A DNA stretch of 62,302 nucleotides from Oceaniglobus trochenteri. Its GTDB lineage: Bacteria > Pseudomonadota > Alphaproteobacteria > Rhodobacterales > Rhodobacteraceae. Below are positions 25,492 to 32,686 of this stretch, in pieces. How positions within the stretch are numbered: the stretch's first letter is position 1; every line of letters starts with the position of its first letter. The stretch lies in contig NZ_JACNMM010000020.1 in the NCBI RefSeq assembly GCF_020529025.1, positions 1 through 62,302 of the forward strand, written 5' to 3'. The notes under the pieces are model-generated. The model worked only from the letters and a program-made list of their open reading frames with translations. It was not told the DNA's origin and did not search any database. Made by a program: the position numbers and the translations under genes.

Positions 25492-26660
25492 GCCTTCTTC
25501 CTTTTCCGGTCTTTGGCCGGCCGCCTGATCGCGTTGATGGCGCGGGCGGCGGTTTCGAAGCTGGCGGGCATGTAGACATCGGCCAGTTGATCGTCGGTGG
25601 CGACGGTGTTGCCCAGCAGATCGCCGATGTCCTGGCGTTCGGCGCCGCCGTGACGGGCCCAGACGCCGGCCGTCCGGCGCAGGTCCTTGAACCACAGCGG
25701 ATCCGGTCCGGTCAGGCTGGGGGCCTGTGCCGCGGCGGCGCTGCGCAGGGCGGCGAAGGCCTTCTGGAAACGGTCCATGGTGAAGGCATTGCCGCGATCC
25801 GACAGCAGCGGTGCGTCGGGATCGTCGGTCTGGGCCCGGCGTTCCGTCAGCGCCCGTTCAAGTTCGGGGTGCAGTTCCAGCAGGCCTGCCGTGCGCCGCT
25901 TGCTGCGCAGGATCTTCCAGGCCCAGACGGTGCGCTGGGGGGCGGTGGCGCTGGCCGGCCGGGTGACCTGGCGAAAGTCGCCGAGGCGCGCGTTCAGGAT
26001 GTCGGTCAGGCGCTGGCCGGTGAACAGCCCGAAGAGCAGCGCATGGTGCATGGCCATGGCGCCATCGGCGCGTGCGGCGGTCTCGAGCGCCTCGAATTCG
26101 TCGAGCGTGGCAACGCGGGTGCGCTTTGGCGGGGTGGCCAGTTTCAGGCGGAAACAGGGGTTGGTGTTTTCCGGCCGCCAGCCCAGCAGTTCGGCGTAGG
26201 AAAACAGGATCGAGCACATGGCGGTCAGCCGCTTGGCCTGGGTGGTGCCGCGCGCGGTCTGCAATGCCTTGCCCCACTGGTACAGCACCGACTTGGTCAT
26301 GTCGGTGACCAGTTCGTCCCCCCATTTTTCGTCGATCAGTTTCATCAGGCCGCGATAGCTGTCCTGGGTGGCGGCGGCTTTCTCGGTCAGCTGGTCGCGG
26401 CTGTAGGCATCGATCAGGGCGGTCATGCTGCGCGTGCCCGAGGCGCGCCGCTTGCCGGGGGTGGTGGCGCGGCCGGCATCGTCGTTCAGCCGCCGCGCCT
26501 GGCGCACCGACCAGGTGGGCCGGTCGGCATCGAGGTCGACCGTCAGCACCCCGGCGGCGCGGGCCTTGGCCGAGGGTTCCCACCACACCCGCCAGCTGCC
26601 GTCGGCGCGCCGTCGCTGGCGCAGGCCGGTGACCTTTTCGGTGATCGGTGCGCGGGTCAT
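25488..26660 (-). CDS. Phage tyrosine integrase
   Basis: 390 aa. The N-terminal part (1-75) is basic and includes an AP2/arm-binding-like region; the core-binding domain is about 80-175; the catalytic domain shows Arg217 (FTGQRLTD), Lys325-x-x-Arg328 (KDLRRT, Lys in the H/K position) and Tyr363 (DVYMPASF). The usual His/Trp before Tyr is Asn351 (LLGNT). It should catalyse integration at tRNA-Lys. The start at 26660 overlaps the upstream gene by ATGA. Unusually, it sits in the middle of an eleven-gene operon rather than next to attL. Confidence 0.92.
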   Translation of the reverse strand: MTRAPITEKVTGLRQRRRADGSWRVWWEPSAKARAAGVLTVDLDADRPTWSVRQARRLNDDAGRATTPGKRRASGTRSMTALIDAYSRDQLTEKAAATQDSYRGLMKLIDEKWGDELVTDMTKSVLYQWGKALQTARGTTQAKRLTAMCSILFSYAELLGWRPENTNPCFRLKLATPPKRTRVATLDEFEALETAARADGAMAMHHALLFGLFTGQRLTDILNARLGDFRQVTRPASATAPQRTVWAWKILRSKRRTAGLLELHPELERALTERRAQTDDPDAPLLSDRGNAFTMDRFQKAFAALRSAAAAQAPSLTGPDPLWFKDLRRTAGVWARHGGAERQDIGDLLGNTVATDDQLADVYMPASFETAARAINAIRRPAKDRKRKKA

Positions 26661-26977
26661 TGCAGAGTGTCCTGGTGTCTGGCGTCTTCGATCGCGCCAA
26701 GCACCGTCCAGTGGTCGATGATCGAATTGAGGCATTCGGCGCTGGCGTTCTGCGATCCACCTGCCCGCACAGCAGCGGCCATTTGTTCCAGAATTTCGGC
26801 AGTGGCTACCTTGTCGGCGGAGCCCATGAATACGATCAGATCTTCAATTAGAAGTTGGGTGGCATTCATGCGGCCAATGCCATTCATGGCGGCGTTGACA
26901 AAGCACAAATTGACCATGGTTGTTACAAGCGAACGTGCCGCGTGATCGCGCTGTTGCGCCTTCTTGCCGCCGCTCAT
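26657..26977 (-). CDS. Phage hypothetical protein
   Basis: 106 aa, predicted helical (MNATQLLIEDLIVFM, AEILEQMAAAVRAG) with a basic start MSGGKKAQQRDHAAR. It overlaps the excisionase-like gene (ATGA) and the integrase gene (ATGA). No family recognised; position suggests a role with or near the recombination genes. Confidence 0.68.
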   Translation of the reverse strand: MSGGKKAQQRDHAARSLVTTMVNLCFVNAAMNGIGRMNATQLLIEDLIVFMGSADKVATAEILEQMAAAVRAGGSQNASAECLNSIIDHWTVLGAIEDARHQDTLQ

Positions 26978-27231
26978 GCCGAGGCCGCCATGCGTTCCAG
27001 CCGCACCACGTTGCCCCCCACGCGGGTGACGGGTGCCGTGCGGGGCAGGCCCTGGCGGGCGATCCATGCCTCTACCTCGGAGGCGCGCCAGAGCAGCGGG
27101 CGCGCGCAGTGGGGCATGTGTTCGGGGAACCCTTCGTTTTCCACCAGGTCCTGCCGCTTGAGAAGAAAGCCCGGGCGCGACAGGGCGAGGCGTTCCGCCA
27201 CCTCGGCCGCGTCAATGAATGTCTTTGCCAT
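26974..27231 (-). CDS. Excisionase-like / AlpA-type HTH protein
   Basis: 85 aa. A winged-helix/MerR-like N-terminus (FIDAAEVAERLALSRPGFLLKR) is followed by the LLWRASEVEAWIARQ pattern typical of AlpA/Xis proteins. It likely controls excision directionality and/or integrase expression. Strong purine-rich ribosome site (AAAGGAAAGGG) upstream. It lies one gene upstream of the integrase. Confidence 0.75.
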   Translation of the reverse strand: MAKTFIDAAEVAERLALSRPGFLLKRQDLVENEGFPEHMPHCARPLLWRASEVEAWIARQGLPRTAPVTRVGGNVVRLERMAASA

Positions 27232-27349
27232 GGGATGGCCCTTTCCTTTTCCTGGCCTCGAGGCGGTGCAGTGCGACGCGCAGGAAATGCGCCAGCACGA
27301 TCAACCCGGAGGCGGTTGTGACGATGATCGCGATCGAGGCGAGGATCAT
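27212..27349 (-). CDS. Small membrane protein
   Basis: 45 aa: hydrophobic helix (ILASIAIIVTTASGLIVLAHF) then a basic tail ending KRKGPSHGKDIH. AAGGAC lies 6 nt before the ATG. It overlaps the excisionase-like gene by 20 bp. A C-in single-pass inner-membrane peptide of unknown role. Confidence 0.6.
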   Translation of the reverse strand: MILASIAIIVTTASGLIVLAHFLRVALHRLEARKRKGPSHGKDIH

Positions 27350-27461
27350 GTCCGTCCTTGTCTCTGACCCGGCCGTGCCGCCGGACGGCCGGAAGTTTCG
27401 GGGCGTTGGGGATGGCGGCCCCCCTTTGGTCCCGTGAGCGGGATGCCTGGCGCCGGGGCGC
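27350..27461. other. Gap inside the leftward operon
   Basis: 112 bp, GC-rich, the only sizeable gap in the leftward operon. No gene or clear promoter seen. Confidence 0.4.
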
Positions 27462-27767
27462 CTAGTGCCGGGGGGCGCGCGCCAGGGCGCGGCCGAGGAT
27501 GGCATGCAGGGTCTGCACCATGGCGGCGCGGCCCTGGGATGTTTCGATGTATTCGACGATTTCCTGTTCCAGGTCGGCCAGATTGGCGGCGCGTTCGGCG
27601 GCATTGCCCTGGTCGATCTTCTGGATGGTGCCGACGATCAGGCAGGCGACGGGCAGTTCACCGCGCGCGATCGCCGTGGCGACGGCCGGTTCATCGAGAT
27701 TGGCGCTGAACATGGCACTGCGCAGATCGCTCCAGGCCTGCCGGTTGGCGTGATCGTAGGTGTCCAT
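27462..27767 (-). CDS. Phage hypothetical protein
   Basis: 101 aa, helical (LADLEQEIVEYIETSQGRAAMV, given here without its last part; ends RALARAPRH). Starts MDTYDHANRQAWSDLR. It shares one base with the upstream gene (TGATG), so the two are coupled. No family recognised. Confidence 0.62.
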   Translation of the reverse strand: MDTYDHANRQAWSDLRSAMFSANLDEPAVATAIARGELPVACLIVGTIQKIDQGNAAERAANLADLEQEIVEYIETSQGRAAMVQTLHAILGRALARAPRH

Positions 27768-28027
27768 CACCGGTTCCCCCGGGGCAGATGCACCACGTTG
27801 CCGGTGGCGGGCATGTCGAAGCCGGCGGCGGCGCGGGCGCGGTGGCCCTGCAGTTCGCGCAGCAGCGGCGCCACGCAGATCTGCACCAGGTCGATCGCGT
27901 CGTCGCTGATCGGGGTGCCGTTGCTGGCCTGCTCCATGTGGCGGGCGACCAGGTCGAGCGTGCGGTCGCAGATCGGCCCGCCCGATGCGGGGGGCACGAT
28001 GCAGGTTTCGGGGTGGGAAAGGGACAT
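27767..28027 (-). CDS. Phage hypothetical protein, first gene of leftward operon
   Basis: 86 aa starting MSLSHPETCIVPPASGG, with a helical middle (DRTLDLVARHMEQA, DDAIDLVQICVAPLLREL). AGGAG lies 9 nt upstream of the ATG, and a sigma70-like promoter (28059-28088) lies just before. No family recognised. Confidence 0.65.
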   Translation of the reverse strand: MSLSHPETCIVPPASGGPICDRTLDLVARHMEQASNGTPISDDAIDLVQICVAPLLRELQGHRARAAAGFDMPATGNVVHLPRGNR

Positions 28028-28058
28028 TTGGGGAAACTCCTGTGCGTGTTCTGCACAA

Positions 28059-28088
28059 GAGTTAGGAGTCGCCACCCGCTACTGTCAA
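28059..28088 (-). promoter_or_regulatory. Promoter for the leftward integrase operon
   Basis: On the minus strand: TTGACA (28088-28083), 18-bp spacer, TAACTC (28064-28059). It is directed at the gene starting at 28027. Just upstream lies AATTGGTA (28094-28101), a motif shared with the repressor control region. Confidence 0.65.
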
Positions 28089-28113
28089 TACAAAATTGGT
28101 AAGTTGTACTAAA

Positions 28114-28470
28114 TTAGTGATCCGCGTCCTCACCCATCCAGTGTCGGTACTTCGCCTTAAGGTGGCGCATCGCTGCCTTTTCGGCCAGTAAGGCCAGCGT
28201 AAAAGATGAGGCCACGCCGCTGCTATGAAGGATCACGGCTGTGATCGTTCCTATACGGTTTCCCTCCGGTCCGGCGGCCACGAAGACGGCGCCGTTGATC
28301 AGGAAAAGCCCGGCGAAGAACGCAATGAAGGCAGGTGTCTGCGCGTGAGCCTTGATGGCCCGCCGCAATTCGCCTTCCAGAAGGTAGATCAGATCTTCGT
28401 CCATTTCGCGCATGGGCTTTCGTGTCTCGGCCTGGATGCGGCGTGCAATGGCTGCGGGGCGCTGGGTCAC
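28114..28470 (-). CDS. Two-helix membrane protein co-transcribed with the repressor
   Basis: 118 aa from a GTG that starts 2 bp after the repressor stop; in-frame ATGs at codons 20 and 23 are alternatives. Two hydrophobic segments (about 45-67 and 74-97) separate a charged N-terminus from a basic C-terminus. Being expressed with the repressor in the lysogen, it is a candidate superinfection-exclusion or lysogenic-conversion protein; this is inferred from position only. Confidence 0.65.
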   Translation of the reverse strand: MTQRPAAIARRIQAETRKPMREMDEDLIYLLEGELRRAIKAHAQTPAFIAFFAGLFLINGAVFVAAGPEGNRIGTITAVILHSSGVASSFTLALLAEKAAMRHLKAKYRHWMGEDADH

Positions 28471-28472
28471 GG

Positions 28473-29090
28473 TCAGGCCTGCCGCCAGCTGGCAATGACC
28501 TTGCCGCGAATGGAGACGTTGTTGTTGTCGACAATGAACACACCCGCATCTTCGGGCAGCGAACTGGCCGCGACCAAGACCGGTGGTGAAAAGCGGCGAA
28601 ATACTGTACGCGCGGTGCCCTGGTTCCAATCGTAAACCTGTGCCAGCACGGCGTCGCCGGGCGCGGCACGGTCGGCGGCGTGGGTATCGACAAGAATGAA
28701 ATCATCGAGCTGATAGCCTGCCAGCAGCATCGATTGCGACTGGACACGCCACACATCGACGCCGGGGCGATTGCCGCCGAAGTATTCTGCGACGGTCTGC
28801 GCCTTGCGCATCTCGGGTATTGCGGCGCGGTAGGGCGCGGCGTCGCTTTCGGCAAACCCGGGCGCAAATGTCTGGGCCTTGGGTTCATCGAGGACGCCGG
28901 CGCGCTTCAGCACCTCGTCCAGCGGCACGTTCAGAACTTCGGCAAAGGCTTGGGCCTGTTCCAGGGTCATGGCCTGTCGGCCGACATAGATCCGCGAGAT
29001 CAGCGAACGGTCGCGCCCAAGCCGGGCTGCAATCTCATCGGCTGTCACGCCCGCGATCTTCTGGCGTTGCTTGAACCATTTGTCATCCAT
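28473..29090 (-). CDS. Phage repressor, XRE HTH plus S24-like domain
   Basis: 205 aa. N-terminal HTH (about 5-63: GVTADEIAARLGRDRSLISRI) and a C-terminal S24/LexA-like domain with Ser120 in VQSQSM. The position of the catalytic Lys is occupied by ARTVFRRF (Arg165/Arg166), so self-cleavage may be lost. It should silence lytic genes. The start at 29090 begins the HTH; an earlier in-frame codon at 29120 would overlap the operator. A weak ribosome site (few purines) precedes it. Confidence 0.87.
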   Translation of the reverse strand: MDDKWFKQRQKIAGVTADEIAARLGRDRSLISRIYVGRQAMTLEQAQAFAEVLNVPLDEVLKRAGVLDEPKAQTFAPGFAESDAAPYRAAIPEMRKAQTVAEYFGGNRPGVDVWRVQSQSMLLAGYQLDDFILVDTHAADRAAPGDAVLAQVYDWNQGTARTVFRRFSPPVLVAASSLPEDAGVFIVDNNNVSIRGKVIASWRQA

Positions 29091-29098
29091 TGGTGACA

Positions 29099-29118
29099 GG
29101 TAGTGACTTGGCACTACC
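29099..29118. promoter_or_regulatory. Probable repressor operator
   Basis: Inverted repeat GGTAGTG-ACTTGG-CACTACC (29099-29105 and 29112-29118), 9 bp upstream of the repressor start and between the divergent repressor and Cro-like genes. TACCAATT (29115-29122) overlaps it and recurs inverted upstream of the leftward operon promoter. Confidence 0.7.
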
Positions 29119-29131
29119 AATTCGCGAGCGG

Positions 29132-29161
29132 AATGTACAAAAAAAGTAATTGATTTACCAA
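29132..29161 (-). promoter_or_regulatory. Repressor maintenance promoter
   Basis: On the minus strand: TTGGTA (29161-29156), 18-bp spacer, TACATT (29137-29132), pointing at the repressor gene. The operator-like inverted repeat lies just downstream of the expected start point. Confidence 0.6.
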
Positions 29162-29176
29162 ATCGGTTCAGCCTAG

Positions 29177-29497
29177 ATGTGGCTTATGACTTGCCACCTG
29201 ACACCACTGGAAGTAGCCCAAGCCCTGTTCGGCCATATCGAGGATGTGGCCGAGGCGGCACAGTATGACCGCAAATCGGGCTATCCTTGGCGCCATGCGG
29301 CCAAGGGGCGCGCGGCCGGGGATTTCCCCAGTGCCATCGTCATGCGCCGCCTGCTGGATTACTCCAACGAGCACGGCCTGGGTCTGACGGCGGATCACCT
29401 GATCTACGGCGCAGAGAGTGCCGAGATCGAGGCCATACTGGCCAGCCGTCGCAGCATGGAGATGCCCCGCGTCCTGAACAGGATGGCGGCGCAATGA
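29177..29497 (+). CDS. Cro-like phage regulator
   Basis: 106 aa, first rightward gene, divergent from the repressor. The segment TPLEVAQALFGHIEDVAEAA and the following AIVMRRLLDYSNEHG suggest a small helical DNA-binding protein analogous to Cro or a YdaS/CII-type switch factor. The ATG may be 29177 or 29186. No strong ribosome site; an early leader may be short. Assigned mainly on position and helical character. Confidence 0.62.
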   Translation: MWLMTCHLTPLEVAQALFGHIEDVAEAAQYDRKSGYPWRHAAKGRAAGDFPSAIVMRRLLDYSNEHGLGLTADHLIYGAESAEIEAILASRRSMEMPRVLNRMAAQ

Positions 29498-29547
29498 ACG
29501 CATCGTGCCTCCTCCCCACCGCGCTGCCGGTGTCCCGGGCCGATGCC

Positions 29548-29580
29548 ACGCCGCGCGCGTTTCCTGTTCCCGCGCGGCGT
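29548..29580 (+). repeat. Perfect hairpin 1 of tandem pair
   Basis: ACGCCGCGCG (29548-29557) pairs perfectly with CGCGCGGCGT (29571-29580), with a 13-nt pyrimidine-rich loop. It lies 4 bp before a second perfect hairpin. Confidence 0.8.
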
Positions 29581-29584
29581 ACTT

Positions 29585-29621
29585 CCCCGGGGGGTGTGCG
29601 GTTCACCCCCCGGGGATTTTT
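29585..29621 (+). terminator. Strong hairpin terminator (hairpin 2 of tandem pair)
   Basis: CCCCGGGGGGTG (29585-29596) pairs perfectly with CACCCCCCGGGG (29604-29615), loop TGCGGTT, followed by ATTTTT. It lies in the rightward early transcript between the Cro-like gene and the replication genes, so antitermination or a downstream promoter would be needed for full early expression. Confidence 0.8.
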
Positions 29622-29639
29622 CGTTTCCGGGGGCGCGGC

Positions 29640-29828
29640 ATGTTGAGAGACGGCGTGAGCGCAACGGTGCGGATGCCCGGCGGCCGCGTGGTGCGGGCGA
29701 TGAGGGTTGCGCCGCCCACAGATTTTTCCCCTGCCCATTACAGTTTCCAGGGGCTGCGGCCCTTCGTGGCCGTGCCGCTGACCGTCGATGACCTGATCGC
29801 CATCGAGGCCGAGGCGCGCGATGGCTGA
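29640..29828 (+). CDS. Phage hypothetical protein
   Basis: 62 aa starting MLRDGVSATVRMPGGRVVRAM; the short beta-rich product ends IAIEAEARDG. The start lies 19 bp after the terminator hairpin's T-run. It overlaps the next gene by 8 bp, supporting that it is read. Function unknown. Confidence 0.55.
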   Translation: MLRDGVSATVRMPGGRVVRAMRVAPPTDFSPAHYSFQGLRPFVAVPLTVDDLIAIEAEARDG

Positions 29829-30186
29829 TCCCCTGCGCCCCAAGCTGACGGCCCATGAACAGCTGTTCGTGCAGGCCCTGGCGGCGGCGCTGATCAGCCC
29901 GTTCCCCAATGCCAACCACAGCATGTTCATGATCGTCGCGCTGGATGAAATGTCATCGGTCGACGGGGCGCACCGCTGGATCGGGCCGATCGTGGCGGCG
30001 GCGCGGGCGGTGAAGGCCTACGGCAACCTGCGCGATCCCCTGCGCCACGGCGAGGGGGTGCGCGAGGATCACAACATGGCCCTTCTGGATTTGCGCCAGA
30101 AGCTGGCCGATTTTTTCGCCTGGCGCGCGGCGCTGATGCAAAGCGCCCTCGAGGACGCCGGGCCCAATGTCAGGGGAGTGGCGTGA
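29821..30186 (+). CDS. Phage hypothetical protein
   Basis: 121 aa, mostly helical (LTAHEQLFVQALAAALI, GPIVAAARAVKAYG). Starts inside the end of the previous gene and shares one base with the next (TGATG). No family recognised; an early protein by position. Confidence 0.65.
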   Translation: MADPLRPKLTAHEQLFVQALAAALISPFPNANHSMFMIVALDEMSSVDGAHRWIGPIVAAARAVKAYGNLRDPLRHGEGVREDHNMALLDLRQKLADFFAWRAALMQSALEDAGPNVRGVA

Positions 30187-31121
30187 TGGACGGTGATTTC
30201 AAGGCAAACGAAAGGGCGCTGCGCGAGATCGAGCGCCTTTGGGCCGAGGCGGATGAGCGTGCCTGTGCCGCCGGCCGGCAGCTGGATGTCATGGACCTGG
30301 CGCGCAAGTTCGTCACCAGCGTCTGCGCCTATGAGGGCTGCGACGTGTCGGTGCGCCATGGCAGCCTGGGCCTGACGCTGGATATCTGGTTCGAGGATGG
30401 CGCCACCGCCCCGGCATCGGCGGGCACCACGTCGTTGCGCGAGGCGTTCCAGCGGTCGGGCCATCCCTTCCTGGCGAAACGCCAGGCTGATCCTGTTCCG
30501 ACCCTCGGGCCGGGCCCCGCACCAGAACCGGCCGAAGCGCCGGCGGATACAGCCAGCCCGGACCCCGCGCCGGAACAGGACGAAATACCAGCGGGCCCGC
30601 CCGCCATGGGCGCCGCCGCGGTTGCCGATGGTGCAGGCCCCGATGACGGCGGGCCGGAACCCGTCGCATCCGCGTTGCCGGAGGCGGGCGGCGACGCATC
30701 TCCATCGCCGGATCTGATCCCGGCCGCCGATCCCTACAGCCCGCGGGAAACCGAGACGATCCTGAAGATGCACGCCGCCGGCGCCAGCAACGGCGAGATC
30801 GCCGCGAAGCTGGGGCGTCGGGCGCAGGGGTTCCACCATGCCGTGACGCGGATCGTCGCCGCCCGGGTGGCGCCCGATGGCGTGTCGCAGAAGGTCTGGG
30901 ACCGGCTGGAGACGCTGGGCAGCACGCCCCTTTGGCAGCCCGACATGGACCTGATGCTGGCCGAACACATGAAGGGCGGCAACAAGGCGGGCACCGTGGC
31001 GCAGCTGATGGAGCTGAATGTCCAGGACGTGCTGGACCGCTGGCACGCGATCTGCCCCGACCGCACGGTGATCGGCGCGATCGACGCGCTGATCGTCGCG
31101 CTGAAGGCGCGGGTGGCGTGA
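30186..31121 (+). CDS. Early phage protein with HTH-like C-terminal region
   Basis: 311 aa in three parts: a helical/beta N-terminus (1-85), a Pro/Ala/Asp-rich linker (about 95-185), and a C-terminal region with HTH-like YSPRETETILKMHAAGASNG (about 190-225) and a second helical unit around TVAQLMELNVQDVLDRWHAI. The layout resembles phage replication or transcription accessory proteins; no named family. ATG 30186 is preferred over an adjacent GTG because it forms TGATG with the previous stop. Confidence 0.62.
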   Translation: MDGDFKANERALREIERLWAEADERACAAGRQLDVMDLARKFVTSVCAYEGCDVSVRHGSLGLTLDIWFEDGATAPASAGTTSLREAFQRSGHPFLAKRQADPVPTLGPGPAPEPAEAPADTASPDPAPEQDEIPAGPPAMGAAAVADGAGPDDGGPEPVASALPEAGGDASPSPDLIPAADPYSPRETETILKMHAAGASNGEIAAKLGRRAQGFHHAVTRIVAARVAPDGVSQKVWDRLETLGSTPLWQPDMDLMLAEHMKGGNKAGTVAQLMELNVQDVLDRWHAICPDRTVIGAIDALIVALKARVA

Positions 31122-31309
31122 TGGTGGGGGTTCTGAACGAACTGCCGTCGCCGGAAATGATCGCCAGGCTGGACGCCATGAGGAAGCGCAAGCCTGTCCA
31201 TCCGGACGTGAAGGCGGCTGTTGCCCGCCTGGCTATGGGTGCGGCGGTTGAGCATCTTTGTCCCTTGCGCAGCGCGCTGCTGACGACCACGACGATCGCG
31301 CTGGCCTGA
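31121..31309 (+). CDS. Phage hypothetical protein
   Basis: 62 aa (MVGVLNELPSPEMIARLDAM start). TGATG overlap with the previous gene and 1 bp to the primase gene. Helical and basic; unknown function. Confidence 0.58.
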   Translation: MVGVLNELPSPEMIARLDAMRKRKPVHPDVKAAVARLAMGAAVEHLCPLRSALLTTTTIALA

Positions 31310-31310
31310 C

Positions 31311-32459
31311 ATGACCGCGCGCCCCTATCATACGCTGGACGAGATCAAGTCGCTTCTGCTGGCGCAGATGCCCGGCGTCGCCTATCACTATGCGCCCTGG
31401 GTGAAGGGCGCCTATGAGAACCAGGGCAATTATTTCACCCTGAACCCGGGGCGGGCCGACCGGAACGTCGGCAGCTTCTGGGTGCGCCTGACCGGGGCCA
31501 AGGCCGGCAGCTGGCAGGACAAGGCGACCGGACAGTTCGGTGACATCCTGGACCTGATCAAGCTGCACCTCGGGTGCAGCAATGCCGATGCCCTGCGCGA
31601 GGCGCGCGCCTATCTGGGGCTGGATACCGAAGATCCTGCCACCCGCCGGATCCGGGCCGAGGCGGCCGAGAAGGCCAAGGCGCAGCGCAAGGAAGCCGAG
31701 GCGCGGTTGCGCGCCACCGAGGCCCGGCGTGCGCGCCAGGCGCAGGCCATCTGGCTGTCGGCGCAGCCCGGCATCGCCGGTACGCCGGTCGAGGCCTATC
31801 TGCGCGACCAGCGCGCCATCGACCTGCGCCGCCTGGGCCGCCAGCCCGGCGCGCTGCGCTATGCGCCCGCCTGCTATTTCAAGCAGATCGACGCCGAGAC
31901 GGGCGAATGTTTCGAAGGCGAAGGCCCGGCCATGGTGGCCGCGATCACGCGCGACGGCAAGCATGTCAGCACCCACCGCACCTGGCTGGCGCGCGGGCGC
32001 GATGGCGTCTGGGGCAAGGCGCCCCTGCCCAAGGCCAAGATGGTGCTGGGCAATTATGCGGGCGGCTGCATCAACCTCTGGCGCGGCACCCGGCCGGACG
32101 GAAAGAAGCCGCCCAGCCTGGCGATGTGCCCGCCCGGCACCCGCGTCTACATCACCGAGGGCATCGAGGACGCGCTGACCGCGATGATGATGTTGCCCCA
32201 TGCGCGCCATCTGACCGCCATCGCCATCGGCAACTTTGCCCAGGTGCGCCTGCCCGCCAACGTGGCCGAGGTGATCATCCTGGGGGACAACGACGGCGAT
32301 CTGACCCCGCTGAACCGCGCGCTGGAGGCGCACCGGGCCGAAGGGCGGCGCGCCGGCGTCTATCTGCCCCGCACCCCGGGCTGCAAGGACCTGAACGACG
32401 AATGGCGCGCCCTGCTGGCGCAGGAGACCCGCGACCAGCGGCGCGAGGTGGCGCGATGA
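31311..32459 (+). CDS. Toprim-domain primase-like protein
   Basis: 382 aa. The N-terminal region (1-100) resembles zinc-less phage primase leaders (WVRLTGAKAGSWQDKATG, DILDLIKLHLGC), then a charged linker and a Toprim domain with Glu283 (ITEGIEDALTAMM) and the DxD pair Asp326/Asp328 (VIILGDNDGD). No CHC2 Cys set is seen. With the ATPase gene downstream it probably forms a primase-helicase pair for phage replication. Confidence 0.83.
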   Translation: MTARPYHTLDEIKSLLLAQMPGVAYHYAPWVKGAYENQGNYFTLNPGRADRNVGSFWVRLTGAKAGSWQDKATGQFGDILDLIKLHLGCSNADALREARAYLGLDTEDPATRRIRAEAAEKAKAQRKEAEARLRATEARRARQAQAIWLSAQPGIAGTPVEAYLRDQRAIDLRRLGRQPGALRYAPACYFKQIDAETGECFEGEGPAMVAAITRDGKHVSTHRTWLARGRDGVWGKAPLPKAKMVLGNYAGGCINLWRGTRPDGKKPPSLAMCPPGTRVYITEGIEDALTAMMMLPHARHLTAIAIGNFAQVRLPANVAEVIILGDNDGDLTPLNRALEAHRAEGRRAGVYLPRTPGCKDLNDEWRALLAQETRDQRREVAR

Positions 32460-32686
32460 GCGAGGAATGGGGCCCGTGGATAGAACATGACGGCAAGCCG
32501 CGCCCGGCATTGAAAGGCGCGTGGATGAACGTCGTAACCGAGAACGGCCGCGACGAGGTGGGCGAGATGCAGGCCTGTGATGTGACTGCGCCAGGGGAGT
32601 ACTCGACCTGGAATTGGGACACGCTGCCGGAGTGCTACCTTGACCACCGGATCATCCGTTACCGGCTCCGCGAGGTGGCGGGATGA
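32456..32686 (+). CDS. Phage hypothetical protein
   Basis: 76 aa, starting MSEEWGPWIEHDGKPRPALK; W-rich and ending YRLREVAG. This pattern (short W-rich protein predicting a beta sandwich) recurs in phage early regions but has no known role. ATGA overlaps on both sides. Confidence 0.68.
   Translation: MSEEWGPWIEHDGKPRPALKGAWMNVVTENGRDEVGEMQACDVTAPGEYSTWNWDTLPECYLDHRIIRYRLREVAG

Noticed and set aside
29494-29646. 50-codon frame starting at ATGA after the Cro-like gene
   Set aside because: Its start and stop overlap neighbours, but two perfect hairpins and a terminator T-run fill it; an RNA role explains the sequence better. Kept only as an alternative.
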